DNA of 64,000 nt from Bradyrhizobium murdochi (GCF_000472965.1 NZ_AXAU01000004.1:75414-139413); one strand, 5' to 3'; numbered from the stretch's first letter, positions 53,566 through 63,041 are shown. Translations and numbers: made by a program. The notes: a model not told the origin generated them from the sequence alone.

Positions 53566-55338
53566 TTACGGGCACACGCCCGACATGATGGCCTGGTAGC
53601 TATTGCAGCCCTGCTGGCGTTCGAGGCCGGTGAGCGGACGGCCACTGGCCCCGATGCTCGGATCCCGTCCCTGATAACGCCCGGCGGTGGCCTGCCTGGC
53701 CCGCGGTACCTGATACGGCCTGGCTTCCAGCGCCTGCCGCGGTTCGGGCTTCTCGCGCCTTGCCACCGGCTTTTTAGCGCGACGCTTCTCGCATTCATTG
53801 TCGTCGTTGAGGAACGAGCCCTCGGCACAGGTGATCTTGGTGCAGTGCTCGCCTTCGGCCTTGAAGCCGTGCTCGCAAGCCAGTGGGCACACGCGCGACG
53901 ACTTCAGCTTGATCGTATCGAGCGCATCGACGCTGGCGACCTTGGTATCGAGCTTGGTTCCGGCGTAGCGGTTGAACAAAGTCAGCGACCGCTCCGAGGC
54001 GCTACTCCAGTTGCCGTCGGCATTGCCCGTCAGGCAGCCGACGCGGCGCAGTTCGGCCTGCACCGATTTTGTGACGTCAGCCTGCGGCGGGCCGGCCGAA
54101 AGGGCAGCAACGTTTACGGCTTTGTCCTTCTCCGCGGGTGCTGGAGCCGACGCCTTGCCGGCGGCGGCGCTTTCTGCGGCGACGCGCTTCTGCTCGGCCG
54201 CGGCCGCCTGCTCCTGCGCCACCTGCTTGGCCTTTTCGGCTGCGATGCGCGCCTGCTCAGCCGCCTTGGCTTCCGCTTCGGCCCTTGCCTGCTGCGACTT
54301 CTGGGCGCCCTCGGCGGCGAGCCGGGCCCGCTCCTGCTCGGCCAGCCGCGCCTTCTCGGTCGCCGCGACACGCGCCTCCTCGGCCGCGATCTTGTCGAGC
54401 TGAAGTTTTGCAAGGCTCGAATAGAAGCCGTCGGGATATTGCCCAAGGAATGCGTTGAGCGCGCTCTTGTTGCCGATCTGCAGCGCGAGTTCGTAATCGC
54501 GTCGGGCTTCGGCCTGCGCGCTCAGGGCTGGCGCGGCCGCAACCGGCGCCGCGCGCGCCGGCACCAGCGGCACGTCTTCACCGCCCAGCGAACCATACAC
54601 AAAGGGTTCCTGCCGATTGTTGGTGGTCTTGAGCACCTCATCGCGGACAAAGCCGAACGCGCGGCGCACGTCGAGCCCGGGCTTGGTCAAATGATTTGAC
54701 AGCGCCAACGTGAACGGGCTGTTCTTGCCGTCACCGTCGGCCGCGGTCGAACCGGCCTTGGCCGAATAGGCGATCAGGACGTTCGGGCTAGTCGGCTCGA
54801 CCTTGGCCAGGCCTTGCCCGATCGCGCGCGACGCGACGGTGCGCTTCATGGTGCGGGCAAACGGATTGTCGCGGCAGGCGTCGAGTATCACGAGCCGCAG
54901 CTTCTTGGCCGGCTCGATTGCGATCAGGATGCGATCGAGCGAGAGGCCCTCGTCATAAATGTCGGTATCGCGTTCCAGCCGCGCATCGACGGGAATCAGG
55001 TAATTCGCGCCGTCAACTTCGATCCCGTGGCCGGCGTAATAGACCACGGCGATATCGGCATCGCGCGCGCGATCGGCGAAGTCGCGCAGCGCGCGACGGG
55101 TCTCGGCCGCCGGCAAGTCACGGCGGGAATCGACGACGTCAAAGCCAGCGTCCTTCAGCGTCGCCGCGATTTTGGAACTGTCGTTAACCGGGTTGGTGAG
55201 CGGTGCGACATTCTGGTAGGCGGAATTGCCGAGGATCAGCGCGACGCGCTTCTCGGCAAAGGCCGGCTCGCTCACCAGCAGGAAGGCGGCGGCTGCAAGT
55301 GCCCATCGGCACAATTTTAGCGATCCAGACATCATCAT
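53566..55338 (-). CDS. Secreted caspase-like (peptidase C14) protein with coiled-coil and Cys-rich end
   Basis: 590 aa from the first of three ATGs (55338), with GGAGGAG directly upstream. Signal peptide LCRWALAAAAFLLVSEPAFA cut before EKR. Caspase p20-like domain at 30-250 with the catalytic His104 (YYAGHGIEVDG) and Cys155 (VILDACRDNPF), so peptidase function is intact on paper. A short polar TPR/helix-like repeat (RRDYELALQIGNKSALNAFL) and a long coiled coil rich in Ala, Glu, Lys and Gln (350-440) follow. The C-terminal part has a peptidoglycan-binding-like QAELRRVGCLTGNADGNWSS and a Cys-rich segment (CPLACEHGF, CTKITCAEGSFLNDDNEC). Likely periplasmic. Role unknown; convergent with DUF1345. 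Confidence 0.9.
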   Translation of the reverse strand: MMMSGSLKLCRWALAAAAFLLVSEPAFAEKRVALILGNSAYQNVAPLTNPVNDSSKIAATLKDAGFDVVDSRRDLPAAETRRALRDFADRARDADIAVVYYAGHGIEVDGANYLIPVDARLERDTDIYDEGLSLDRILIAIEPAKKLRLVILDACRDNPFARTMKRTVASRAIGQGLAKVEPTSPNVLIAYSAKAGSTAADGDGKNSPFTLALSNHLTKPGLDVRRAFGFVRDEVLKTTNNRQEPFVYGSLGGEDVPLVPARAAPVAAAPALSAQAEARRDYELALQIGNKSALNAFLGQYPDGFYSSLAKLQLDKIAAEEARVAATEKARLAEQERARLAAEGAQKSQQARAEAEAKAAEQARIAAEKAKQVAQEQAAAAEQKRVAAESAAAGKASAPAPAEKDKAVNVAALSAGPPQADVTKSVQAELRRVGCLTGNADGNWSSASERSLTLFNRYAGTKLDTKVASVDALDTIKLKSSRVCPLACEHGFKAEGEHCTKITCAEGSFLNDDNECEKRRAKKPVARREKPEPRQALEARPYQVPRARQATAGRYQGRDPSIGASGRPLTGLERQQGCNSYQAIMSGVCP

Positions 55339-55550
55339 GACTCCTCCGGAGCCTCGTACTTTTTTACCACACCGGTCCACCTATCAGAAGGATCAGGCGA
55401 ACTTTGTGAGTTAGGTCACGAACCACGAGCATGTGAGACGCGCCCTCTCTATCCTTAGTCTGGCAAGTCTCCCGCGGGTTCGGCCATCGCCAAACACCTT
55501 TCCCGCCGGGTTCCGCCCGGATATGGCGGCGAACGTGTACGCTGGCGCGA

Positions 55551-55979
55551 TCACCGCGGCACGAGATGTTCCTGGAATTGCGGCAGGTCATCCGTGATCA
55601 AGAACCAGGGCGCCTTGGAGCCGACGAAGATGTGGGCCGTTGGACGGATCGAGGGATCGTCAACCAGCGTGCCCATGGCAACATGGACGAAGGCGCCGTC
55701 GCGCACCACGGAATAGAGCAACGAGCCGCATTTGGGGCAATGCGCGTTGTGGTTCGCCGCATCGCCATAGATCATGATGTTGTCTTTGCCTTTGGTGACA
55801 TCAAACTTGTCACGAGCGATGCCGGCAAACGGCTTGAATGCCGAAGCGGTGGTGCGCCGGCAATCCGAGCAGTGGCAATTCAAGGCGTATGCGAACTCGT
55901 CCGCCACCGCATAGCGCGTCGCGCGACAGAAGCATTCTCCGGCAAGAATGCGAGCATTCGATTTTGCTGAACCAGCCAC
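55551..55979 (-). CDS. GFA family protein (glutathione-dependent formaldehyde-activating type)
   Basis: 142 aa from a GTG at 55979 with a GAGGG element 6 bases upstream; a TTG two codons earlier is the alternative. Mss4-like zinc fold: GECFCRATRYAVADEFAYAL, NCHCSDCRRTTASAFKPF (CxxC zinc ligands), GDAANHNAHCPKCGSLLY (second pair). The family name comes from an enzyme that helps formaldehyde react with glutathione, but many members are of unknown role. Divergent from the NTF2-like gene. Confidence 0.88.
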   Translation of the reverse strand: MAGSAKSNARILAGECFCRATRYAVADEFAYALNCHCSDCRRTTASAFKPFAGIARDKFDVTKGKDNIMIYGDAANHNAHCPKCGSLLYSVVRDGAFVHVAMGTLVDDPSIRPTAHIFVGSKAPWFLITDDLPQFQEHLVPR

Positions 55980-56080
55980 CTGCAATCCCTCGCACCTGTG
56001 ATGAACTCACCATAGCGCAATGCGCCGGTTCGTGGCTTAATTCAACTCGAACAAATTTCAAATGTCGGGGAGGAATAGCT

Positions 56081-56455
56081 GTGAGTCATGACCGATCGAC
56101 CGTCGAAGCCGTGGTGCAGACCTATTTCGATGGCCTCTATGAGGGCGATGCCGACAAGCTCGGCGCAATCTTCGACGCAAGCGCCGATTTGCGCTGGCTG
56201 GAAAAGGGCGAGTTGCAGGTGCTGACAGTACCGGACTGGCTCGACCGGGTACGCAAGCGGCCCTCCGCCAAGGCTGAAGGCAAGCCGCGCGAGGATTTCA
56301 TCGTCACGATAGACCGCTCGGACGAATCCACCGCCTTCGTCAAGGTGCGCTGCCAATTGCCACCGCGCTATTTCACCGATTATCTGGTGGCGATGAAACT
56401 GCGCGACGGCTGGAAAATCGTCTCGAAATCCTATCGCTACGATCTGCGCGAGTAA
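56081..56455 (+). CDS. NTF2-like (lumazine-binding-like) small protein
   Basis: 124 aa from a GTG at 56081 with GGAGG 8 bases upstream. The fold pattern is NTF2-like: VEAVVQTYFDGLYEGDADKL, GAIFDASADLRWLEKGELQV, LDRVRKRPSAKAEGK, ESTAFVKVRCQLPPRYFTDY and MKLRDGWKIVSKSYRYD. Typically a small ligand-binding or enzyme subunit. Its 3' end lies 18 bases from the stop of the Rieske oxygenase on the opposite strand. No specific role can be assigned. Confidence 0.8.
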   Translation: MSHDRSTVEAVVQTYFDGLYEGDADKLGAIFDASADLRWLEKGELQVLTVPDWLDRVRKRPSAKAEGKPREDFIVTIDRSDESTAFVKVRCQLPPRYFTDYLVAMKLRDGWKIVSKSYRYDLRE

Positions 56456-56473
56456 TACTTACTCAGGCCTGCC

Positions 56474-57814
56474 CTACTCCGCCGCCGCGGTCCTGCCGGG
56501 ACCGCCAACATAGCCGGCCGCATCGCCGAAACGCTCGATCATGACAGCGGTGAGGTCCTTGGCTTTGCTGGTGACGCAGGCGCCGGAGCGCACGGCATAG
56601 CGGTCCTGATGCTTCAGGTGCGGCGGCGCCTCGCCTTTTTGCAGCGCGCGGGCGGCGTCCATCACCAGCTTGCGGAAATGCATGATGCCGAGGTCGGTCG
56701 GGCCGAGATGCTCGCGCGTGCGATCGGCGATCGGGCCCTGGCTGTCCTGCACGGCGGCGTCCTGCTCGGACACGCCCTTGATGCCGGTGTAGCTATGGGT
56801 CTTCTGCAGCTTGCGATCGATCAGGTAATCGTTCGACTTGTTGCGCAGCGGCACATAGTTCTCGTCGACTTCCGCAATGACGCCGTTGCCGCGATCGTAG
56901 GCCTCACGCTCGGCATCCGTAATCGGCCGTTCCGGATTCCAGGCATAAGTATAGATCCAGCAATTGGTATCGGTCACCGGCACAAAGCTCTGACCAAAAA
57001 TGTTCTCGCCCGGCATCGCGCTCGGCGCATAGGCATGCACCGGCATCAGGAACTGGGCGATGCGCCAGTAGATATTGTCGCTGCCGGTGAGACGCCCGCC
57101 TGCGATCGTGAGCCCGGCGTCATGCGGGTTGATCTTGATGACGGGGCGCGGATCTTCAGCGATCCAACGCATGTGGTCGGTGGCCACCCGCGTCAGCGGA
57201 TTCACAAAGTGCTTCTTGATATCGAGGATCTCGTTCTCTTCCTTTTCGAAGGAGAGATGCGCGAAGGTGAAATGTGCGGTGTCGATCGAGCCTTCCAGTG
57301 CCTGCACCCAGTTGCAGTCCTGCCATTTCTTCGAAACGTAGCGATGCGAGGGCGGCACCAGCGCCATCTCCAGATCGGGCAGCTCGGGCACCTGATCCGC
57401 GGGACCCATATAGGCCCAGATCATCTCGCCCCACTCGCGCACCGGATAGGACTTGATGCGGATCAGGTTCTTGGCATTGAGATCGGGATAGGAGGTCGGC
57501 ATGTCGACGCAAGCGCCCGAGGTGTCGAACTTCCAGCCGTGATAGACGCAGCGAATGCCGCACTCCTCGTTGCGGCCAAGCCAGAGATTGGCGCCGCGAT
57601 GCGGGCAATATTGATCGATGACGCCGACGATGCCGCGCGTATCGCGGAAGGCGAGCAGTTCCTCGCCCATGACGACGATCTTCTTCGGCGGACCGTCGGC
57701 CTCAGCTAACTCCTCCGACAGCAGCACCGGAATCCAGAAGCGGCGTAGCAATTCGCCCATGCCGGTGCCTGCGCCGCTCTCGGTGAGGAATTTGTTGTCT
57801 TCGGCGCGGAGCAT
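56474..57814 (-). CDS. Rieske [2Fe-2S] non-haem iron oxygenase, alpha subunit type
   Basis: 446 aa. The Rieske motif CPHRGANLWLGRNEECGIRC-VYHGW shows the Cys-x-His and Cys-x2-His ligands at about 69-92, then the catalytic domain with the mononuclear iron site: ALEGSIDTAHFTFAHLSFEK (His ligands after Asp) near 180-200. The preface MLRAEDNKFLTESGAGTGMG and FWIPVLLSEELAEADGPP matches the phthalate 4,5-dioxygenase/vanillate demethylase-like Pobamate group of single-component-type oxygenases. A reductase is needed for electrons, but none is adjacent. Co-directional with and 73 bases after the TauD-type gene. Confidence 0.9.
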   Translation of the reverse strand: MLRAEDNKFLTESGAGTGMGELLRRFWIPVLLSEELAEADGPPKKIVVMGEELLAFRDTRGIVGVIDQYCPHRGANLWLGRNEECGIRCVYHGWKFDTSGACVDMPTSYPDLNAKNLIRIKSYPVREWGEMIWAYMGPADQVPELPDLEMALVPPSHRYVSKKWQDCNWVQALEGSIDTAHFTFAHLSFEKEENEILDIKKHFVNPLTRVATDHMRWIAEDPRPVIKINPHDAGLTIAGGRLTGSDNIYWRIAQFLMPVHAYAPSAMPGENIFGQSFVPVTDTNCWIYTYAWNPERPITDAEREAYDRGNGVIAEVDENYVPLRNKSNDYLIDRKLQKTHSYTGIKGVSEQDAAVQDSQGPIADRTREHLGPTDLGIMHFRKLVMDAARALQKGEAPPHLKHQDRYAVRSGACVTSKAKDLTAVMIERFGDAAGYVGGPGRTAAAE

Positions 57815-57887
57815 GGGGCGTCCTCCGGACGTTATTGCTTTTGATCGAGCTTGGCGCAGACGCGACGAGGCGTCAACGCATCGCGCC

Positions 57888-58781
57888 TTACACCGGCCGC
57901 TCGCCCTTCACCGTCACCCGCGTGCCTGACCGCGTATGCGGCCAGTAGTCCCACATCGCGCGGTGCTGGGCGCAGCGATTGTCCCAGAACGCGATGGCGT
58001 TTTCCGTCCAGCGGAATCGGCATTGGAACAGCGGGTTCTCCGCGTGCTGGTAGAGGTAAGCGAGCATGGCATCGCTCTCGTCGCGCGGGACGCCTATGAT
58101 GTGGCGGGTGAAGCCGCGATTGACGTAGAGCGCCTTCTTGCCGGTGACGGGATGCGTGCGCACCACGGGGTGTTCGGCACGCGGATATTCCGGGCGGTCG
58201 GCGACGCCATAGTTGGCGTAGAGCCCGCGATAGGTCTGCTCGCCATCATGCAACGCGGTCAGCCCGTCGAGATAGGTCTTCATCCGGTCCGACAGCGCCT
58301 CATAGGCGGCGTACATGTTGGCAAACAGCGTATCGCCGCCGCGCGGCGGGCATTGCTTGATGTAGAGGATCGATCCCATCGGCGGCTCGACATCGCAGGA
58401 TACGTCGGTGTGCCAGCCCTCGCCATTGGCGCGCGGAGAATCCTTGTCGGCATAGATCTTCATCAGCGCCGGGTCGCCCTCGTTGGGCGCCGCCGGATGC
58501 ACATGCAACTCGCCGAACTTGCGGCCGAAGGCGAGATGCTGCTGTGGCGTGATGTGCTGGTCGCGGAAGAAGATCACGAGATTTTCGGCGAGCGCGCGAT
58601 GGATTTCGTCCATCTGCCGGTTGGAGCGCGCGTCGTCCGAGACGAGCTTGCCGATATCGACGCCGGTAATTTCTGCGCCGATGATCGGCGTGAGCTTCTC
58701 GACCGCAATGGTCTCGTAAGGTTCGGCTTCGTCGGCGACGTGCCGGTAGCGCGGTCCCTGCTTGCCGGACAGCGATGACAT
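57888..58781 (-). CDS. TauD/TfdA-type Fe(II)/2-oxoglutarate dioxygenase
   Basis: 297 aa from ATG 58781 (MSSLSGKQGPRYRHVADEAE). Iron ligands are the His-Asp pair in GEGWHTDVSCDVEPPMGSI and the distal His in FWDNRCAQHRAMWDYWPHTR, with the oxoglutarate-binding Arg near the end in SGTRVTVKGERPV. Blocks GAEITGVDIGKLVSDDARSN and FRDQHITPQQHLAFGRKFGE are typical of TauD. Substrates in the family are sulfonates, herbicidal phenoxyacetates or alkyl compounds. Precedes the Rieske gene in the same direction; joint function is inferred. Confidence 0.9.
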   Translation of the reverse strand: MSSLSGKQGPRYRHVADEAEPYETIAVEKLTPIIGAEITGVDIGKLVSDDARSNRQMDEIHRALAENLVIFFRDQHITPQQHLAFGRKFGELHVHPAAPNEGDPALMKIYADKDSPRANGEGWHTDVSCDVEPPMGSILYIKQCPPRGGDTLFANMYAAYEALSDRMKTYLDGLTALHDGEQTYRGLYANYGVADRPEYPRAEHPVVRTHPVTGKKALYVNRGFTRHIIGVPRDESDAMLAYLYQHAENPLFQCRFRWTENAIAFWDNRCAQHRAMWDYWPHTRSGTRVTVKGERPV

Positions 58782-58857
58782 GGGCGCTCTCCCAATCGTT
58801 CTTGATTGGGACGCATCGTAGCTCAGGCGATACGAAGTGCAATGCACGTAGCTCGGT

Positions 58858-58976
58858 GTCCCTGCGAACGCAGGGACCCATAATCACAAGAGATTGTTGT
58901 TGTAGGGGCTGGAGCTACAGCGCCGCATAAACCACAAAAACCTGTGGTTATGGGTCCCTGCGTTCGCAGGGACGAC
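58858..58976. repeat. Double-hairpin palindromic repeat, copy E
   Basis: 119 bases. Hairpins GTCCCTGCG-AA-CGCAGGGAC at the left and GTCCCTGCG-TT-CGCAGGGAC at the right are as in copy A, but both inner sides read CCATAATCACAAG and CCTGTGGTTATGG, so the element is nearly symmetric. Lies between ispG (stop at 58990) and the TauD gene. Confidence 0.88.
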
Positions 58977-58989
58977 AGGCAGAGAAAGC

Positions 58990-60282
58990 CTACTCCGCCG
59001 CGGTCACCGCGCTCTCGGGCGTCTTGTTGCCCTTGCCATAGCGCTGATCGATGTAATCGATGACCAGCGCCTTGAAATCGGCGGCAATCGTCGGACCGCG
59101 CAGGGTGCGGAACTTCTTGCCGTCGACGAACACGGGCGCGGCCGGCGCTTCGCCGGTGCCGGGCAGGGAGATGCCGATATTGGCGTGCTTGGATTCGCCC
59201 GGGCCGTTGACGATGCAACCCATCACCGCGACGTTAAGCTGCTCCACGCCGGGATACTGCGTCTTCCAGGTCGGCATCTCGTCGCGGATGAAATCCTGGA
59301 TCGAGCGCGCCAGCTCCTGGAATGTGGTCGAGGTGGTGCGGCCGCAGCCCGGGCATGCCGCGACCAGCGGCACAAAGGTGCGGAAGCCCATGGTCTGCAG
59401 CAATTCCTGCGCGACCTGAACTTCCAGCGTGCGGTCACCGCCGGGCTCGGGCGTGAGCGAAATGCGGATGGTGTCGCCGATGCCGTCCTGCAGCAGGATG
59501 CCGAGCGCGGCGGATGAAGCCACGATGCCCTTCGATCCCATGCCGGCCTCGGTCAGGCCGAGGTGGATGGCATAGTCCGAGCGGCGCGCCAGCTCCTGAT
59601 AGACCGCGATCAGATCCTGCACGGCGGAAACTTTTGCCGACAAAATCATGCGGTTCTTGGGCATGCCGAGCTCTTGGGCGCGGGCGGCCGACAGCAAGGC
59701 CGACTGCACCATGGCCTCGCGCGTCACCGCGCGCGCATCGCGCGGGTTGGCCGAGGCCGTATTCTCGTCCATCAGCTTGGTCAGCAGCTCCTGATCCAGC
59801 GAGCCCCAATTGGCGCCGATACGCACGGGCTTGTTGTTCTTGTTGGCGATCTCGATGATATCGGCGAACTGCGTGTCGCGCTTGTTCTTGAAGCCGACAT
59901 TGCCGGGATTGATGCGATACTTGTCGAGCGCTTCGGCACATGCCGGATATTCGGCGAGCAGCTTGTGGCCGATATAATGGAAATCACCGATTAGGGGCGT
60001 GGTGATGCCGCGCTTGCGCAGGCCATCGCGGATGTGCGGAACGGCGGCAGCAGCTTCCTCGCGGTCGACTGTGATGCGCACCATCTCCGATCCGGCGCGC
60101 GACAGCGCCGCGACCTGCGCGATTGTGCCTTCGACATCGGCGGTGTCGGTATTGGTCATCGACTGCACGACGATCGGCGCCCCCCCGCCGACGGCAACAT
60201 TGCCGACCATGACCTGGGTGGTTTTGTGCCGGGCCTTCGGGCCGGCGATGTCGTCTTGCGGGATTATTTCGGGCTTGTTCAT
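58990..60282 (-). CDS. ispG: 4-hydroxy-3-methylbut-2-en-1-yl diphosphate synthase (flavodoxin)
   Basis: [4Fe-4S] enzyme of the non-mevalonate pathway that turns MEcPP into HMBPP for isoprenoids. About 430 aa from ATG 60282 ([20 protein letters not shown]); an ATG ten codons earlier is an alternative. Motifs: [86 protein letters not shown] and the cluster-binding [15 protein letters not shown] with [20 protein letters not shown]. The downstream end of the polyprenyl chemistry (ispA) is elsewhere in the window. Confidence 0.96.
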   Translation of the reverse strand: MNKPEIIPQDDIAGPKARHKTTQVMVGNVAVGGGAPIVVQSMTNTDTADVEGTIAQVAALSRAGSEMVRITVDREEAAAAVPHIRDGLRKRGITTPLIGDFHYIGHKLLAEYPACAEALDKYRINPGNVGFKNKRDTQFADIIEIANKNNKPVRIGANWGSLDQELLTKLMDENTASANPRDARAVTREAMVQSALLSAARAQELGMPKNRMILSAKVSAVQDLIAVYQELARRSDYAIHLGLTEAGMGSKGIVASSAALGILLQDGIGDTIRISLTPEPGGDRTLEVQVAQELLQTMGFRTFVPLVAACPGCGRTTSTTFQELARSIQDFIRDEMPTWKTQYPGVEQLNVAVMGCIVNGPGESKHANIGISLPGTGEAPAAPVFVDGKKFRTLRGPTIAADFKALVIDYIDQRYGKGNKTPESAVTAAE

Positions 60283-60552
60283 GGGGCCTCGAATATCAGG
60301 TTTTGGTGACATGTACCAAGGGGGCGGCGAAGGCAGTGTGCGCCTTGTCACATAGCGGATTTTTATCTTGTGTGTTCAACGGCTTAGGCCAGCCGCAGCG
60401 ACCGAAAGCAGGGGCAAAAGACCTCGTCTTTCGTTAACCGCTATATTGGACAGGAATCACCGAATTGAAAGGGCGAGCGCACTTTCCGGCCGCCTTTTCA
60501 TAGCCCGATGCAAGCCCTAGCATCGCCGAAACATAAATAATGGGAGGCAGGT

Positions 60553-61428
60553 ATGCCGGCGCGAAACGAGCTGATCACGACGGCGGAACTCACCGACCTT
60601 CTCAGTCAGCCCGATCTGCGCCTGTTCGATTGCACCACCTACCTCGAACCCGCCCCTGAAGGCTCCAGCCTGCCCTATCTCACCGTGCCGGGCCGGCACA
60701 GCTTCGAGGCCGGGCATATTCCGGGCGCGGACTTTCTCGATCTGCAGGGCGAGTTCTCCGATCCCGATACCGAACTTCGCTTCATGATGCCGGATGTGGC
60801 GTGGCTCGAACGGGCATTCGGCCGCCATGGCGTTTCAAATCAAAGCCGGGTCGTGCTGTACAGCATCGGCACGCCGATGTGGGCAACGCGGTTCTGGTGG
60901 ATGCTCAGATCGCTCTGCTTCGAGAACGTCGCGGTGCTCGATGGCGGTCTCGACAAATGGAAGTTCGAGGGACGCCCGCTCGAAACCGGGCCGGCGAAGG
61001 GATACGAGCCGGCAACATTCACGGCCAATCCGAGGCCAGGTTTCTTCGTCGACAAGCACGAAACGCTTGCCGCTACGTCCGAGCGAGGCACCGTCATCGT
61101 CAACGCGCTCGGCCCGCAATTTCACAAAGGCCTCGAGCCCAGCCGCTATGGCCGGCCCGGCCGCGTTCCCGGCAGTTGCAACGTGTCGGCGGCCACACTG
61201 CTCGACCCGAAGACCAAGGCGTTCGTCCCGCTTGCGGAGGCGGAAGCCAAATTCAGGGCCCAGGGCATCACCAGGGACAAACGCGTGGTCGCCTATTGCG
61301 GCGGCGGCATCTCGGCGACGATCGACCTGTTCCTGCTGCACCAGCTCGGTTACGACGACCTCACCCTTTACGATGGCTCGATGGGCGAATGGGCCAAGGA
61401 TGCGTCGCTGCCGGTCGAGACGGGATAG
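60553..61428 (+). CDS. Two-domain sulfurtransferase (rhodanese type)
   Basis: 291 aa, GGAGG 5 bases before the ATG. Two rhodanese domains: the first has LFDCTTYLEPAPEGSSLPYL and FEAGHIPGADFLDLQGEFSD; the second contains the catalytic Cys in VVAYCGGGISATIDLFLLHQ and the motif RPGRVPGSCNVSAATL. The active-site loop CGGGIS is unlike the CGSGVTA of mercaptopyruvate sulfurtransferase SseA and CRxGxR of classic rhodanese, so thiosulfate or another donor is uncertain. The 270 bases upstream, next to divergent ispG, hold no other gene. Confidence 0.88.
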   Translation: MPARNELITTAELTDLLSQPDLRLFDCTTYLEPAPEGSSLPYLTVPGRHSFEAGHIPGADFLDLQGEFSDPDTELRFMMPDVAWLERAFGRHGVSNQSRVVLYSIGTPMWATRFWWMLRSLCFENVAVLDGGLDKWKFEGRPLETGPAKGYEPATFTANPRPGFFVDKHETLAATSERGTVIVNALGPQFHKGLEPSRYGRPGRVPGSCNVSAATLLDPKTKAFVPLAEAEAKFRAQGITRDKRVVAYCGGGISATIDLFLLHQLGYDDLTLYDGSMGEWAKDASLPVETG

Positions 61429-61463
61429 ACCCTCTGCCCGTCACTTGCGAGCGAAGCGAAGCA

Positions 61464-62402
61464 TCACGCCGGCACGTTCGGATCCGGTACCACCTTCGGG
61501 TCTGGCTTGTTGACGAGATAGAGCCCGGCGATGACAAGCAGCGCTGCAATACCGAAGGCAACGGTCAGCGTGTCGTGCAGGATGAAATAGGCGGCGACGA
61601 CGCCGAACAATGGCGTAACGAAGGTGAAGGACGACAGTTTGCTGGCAGAATAGGTCTTCACCAGCGCGAACCACAGCACGAAGGTGCAGCCCACCACCCA
61701 GATCGCCTGATAAGCCAACAGCGAGATCGACAGCGCGCCCGGCATGTGGGTGATCTTCTCGCCGAACAGCAGGGATGCGCAGCCCAGGATCGGGATCGAT
61801 ACGGCCACCTGATATCCGAGCGCCTTTTCCGGAGCTGCGTTACGAAGTTTCGTGCCCTTGGCGATCAGCGTGGTCGCGCCCCACAGCGCGCCGCCGCCGA
61901 CCACCAGCAGGTCGCCCAGCAACACTTTTGCGTCGACATTTGCCTGCGGCACGCCGATTGCCAGCGCGACACCCGCGAAGCTGAGGCCCAGTCCGCCCCA
62001 TTGCAGCATGCTCAGGCGCTCGCCGAGAAACTGGTAGGAGCCGAGCGCGACGAAAAACGGTGCAGTGTACAGGAACACGGCGGCGCGCGACGCCGATGTG
62101 AACACCAGCCCGCTGAAGATCAGCACGAATTCGATGCCGAACAACGTGCCCGCCAGCAGGCCGGGACCGAGCGAGCCGTCACGCTCGAAGAATTTCACGC
62201 CGCGCAGCCAACCGGCCAGCAGCATCACCGGCAACGCGCCAGCCGAGCGGATCAAGGCCTGCAGCATCGGCGGCACATCGGGCAGCGTCAGCTTCACGGC
62301 AATCTGGTTGAAGCCCCAGCTCAGGCACAACATCAGCATCACGGCGATGGCGCCCGGGTTGAGCGCACGCCCGGCGGAAGGTTCTACTGGCTTGGATGAC
62401 AT
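61464..62402 (-). CDS. EamA/DMT family permease (RhaT-like)
   Basis: 312 aa from ATG 62402, preceded by GAGGAGTG. Ten hydrophobic segments in two EamA repeats: AVMLMLCLSWGFNQIAVKLT, LAGTLFGIEFVLIFSGLVFT, AVFLYTAPFFVALGSYQFLG and YQAIWVVGCTFVLWFALVKT, then VTPLFGVVAAYFILHDTLT. The Pro-rich C-terminus PDPKVVPDPNVPA is cytoplasmic. Metabolite exporter of unknown substrate. The Fur-family regulator lies 29 bases upstream on the same strand and might control it. Confidence 0.88.
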   Translation of the reverse strand: MSSKPVEPSAGRALNPGAIAVMLMLCLSWGFNQIAVKLTLPDVPPMLQALIRSAGALPVMLLAGWLRGVKFFERDGSLGPGLLAGTLFGIEFVLIFSGLVFTSASRAAVFLYTAPFFVALGSYQFLGERLSMLQWGGLGLSFAGVALAIGVPQANVDAKVLLGDLLVVGGGALWGATTLIAKGTKLRNAAPEKALGYQVAVSIPILGCASLLFGEKITHMPGALSISLLAYQAIWVVGCTFVLWFALVKTYSASKLSSFTFVTPLFGVVAAYFILHDTLTVAFGIAALLVIAGLYLVNKPDPKVVPDPNVPA

Positions 62403-62431
62403 CACTCCTCGTGGCGGCTTGGCGCCGCTTC

Positions 62432-62917
62432 TTATTTTTGGCAATGCGCGCAGATGCCGGCGATCTCGACGACGGAGAGCTTTGGCGCAAATCCGGAGGC
62501 CCGCGCGGCCGCATTGAGGCTTTGCGCCACGGGGGCTGCGGGGATTTCGCCGACCGAGCCGCAGAGCTCGCAGATCAAAAACGCCACCATCGAGGTCTCG
62601 TCATGATCATGCGCGCAGGCAAGGAACGCATTGCGGCTCTCGATGCGGTGGACGAGGCCGTTTTCCATCAGGAAATCGAGCGCGCGGTAGACTGTGATCG
62701 GCGCCGGCCGCGGCATCGACTTGGCGAGCTCGTCGATCACCTCATAGGCCCCGAGCGGGCGGTGGCTCGACAGTAGCGCCTGCAGCACCTGACGCCGGAT
62801 CGGGGTAAATTTCTGCGCCCGCCGCGCGCAAACCTGTTCGGCATGCGCGATCGCTTCCGCAGTGCAGCGGCCGTGATCGTGGCCGGGCGCAGGAAATGTC
62901 GGCTTTGTCAGGCTCAT
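62432..62917 (-). CDS. zur: Fur-family regulator, Zur-like
   Basis: 161 aa. Winged helix QKFTPIRRQVLQALLSSHRP, LGAYEVIDELAKSMPRPAPI and TVYRALDFLMENGLVHRIES, with metal sites after it: NAFLACAHDHDETSMVAFLI, CELCGSVGEIP and IAGICAHCQK at the end, giving two CxxC zinc-ligand pairs. The final CAHCQK and the general layout resemble Zur more than Fur or Irr, hence the name. Expected to repress zinc uptake genes when zinc is replete. No zinc uptake genes are in the window. The N-terminus HDHGRCTAEAIAHAEQVC adds extra His and Cys. Confidence 0.75.
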   Translation of the reverse strand: MSLTKPTFPAPGHDHGRCTAEAIAHAEQVCARRAQKFTPIRRQVLQALLSSHRPLGAYEVIDELAKSMPRPAPITVYRALDFLMENGLVHRIESRNAFLACAHDHDETSMVAFLICELCGSVGEIPAAPVAQSLNAAARASGFAPKLSVVEIAGICAHCQK

Positions 62918-63027
62918 GTCAGGGCTTGTACCAGTTTGAGGGCCAATTCTAAAGCCCGCGCATGCATTGGCTCCCAGCCATGTGCTGGAAGCGGATCAGG
63001 CCATTATTAACTCGCAGTGCAGAATTC

Positions 63028-63041
63028 ATAAGCAAGCTTAT
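63028..63041. promoter_or_regulatory. Operator-like inverted repeat before the MarR-efflux genes
   Basis: ATAAGC-AA-GCTTAT is a perfect 6-bp inverted repeat in an AT-rich stretch 29 bases before the chosen MarR start; a third GGCTTAT half site lies at 63050-63056. Such a site is where a MarR-type repressor of an efflux operon usually acts. Confidence 0.5.
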
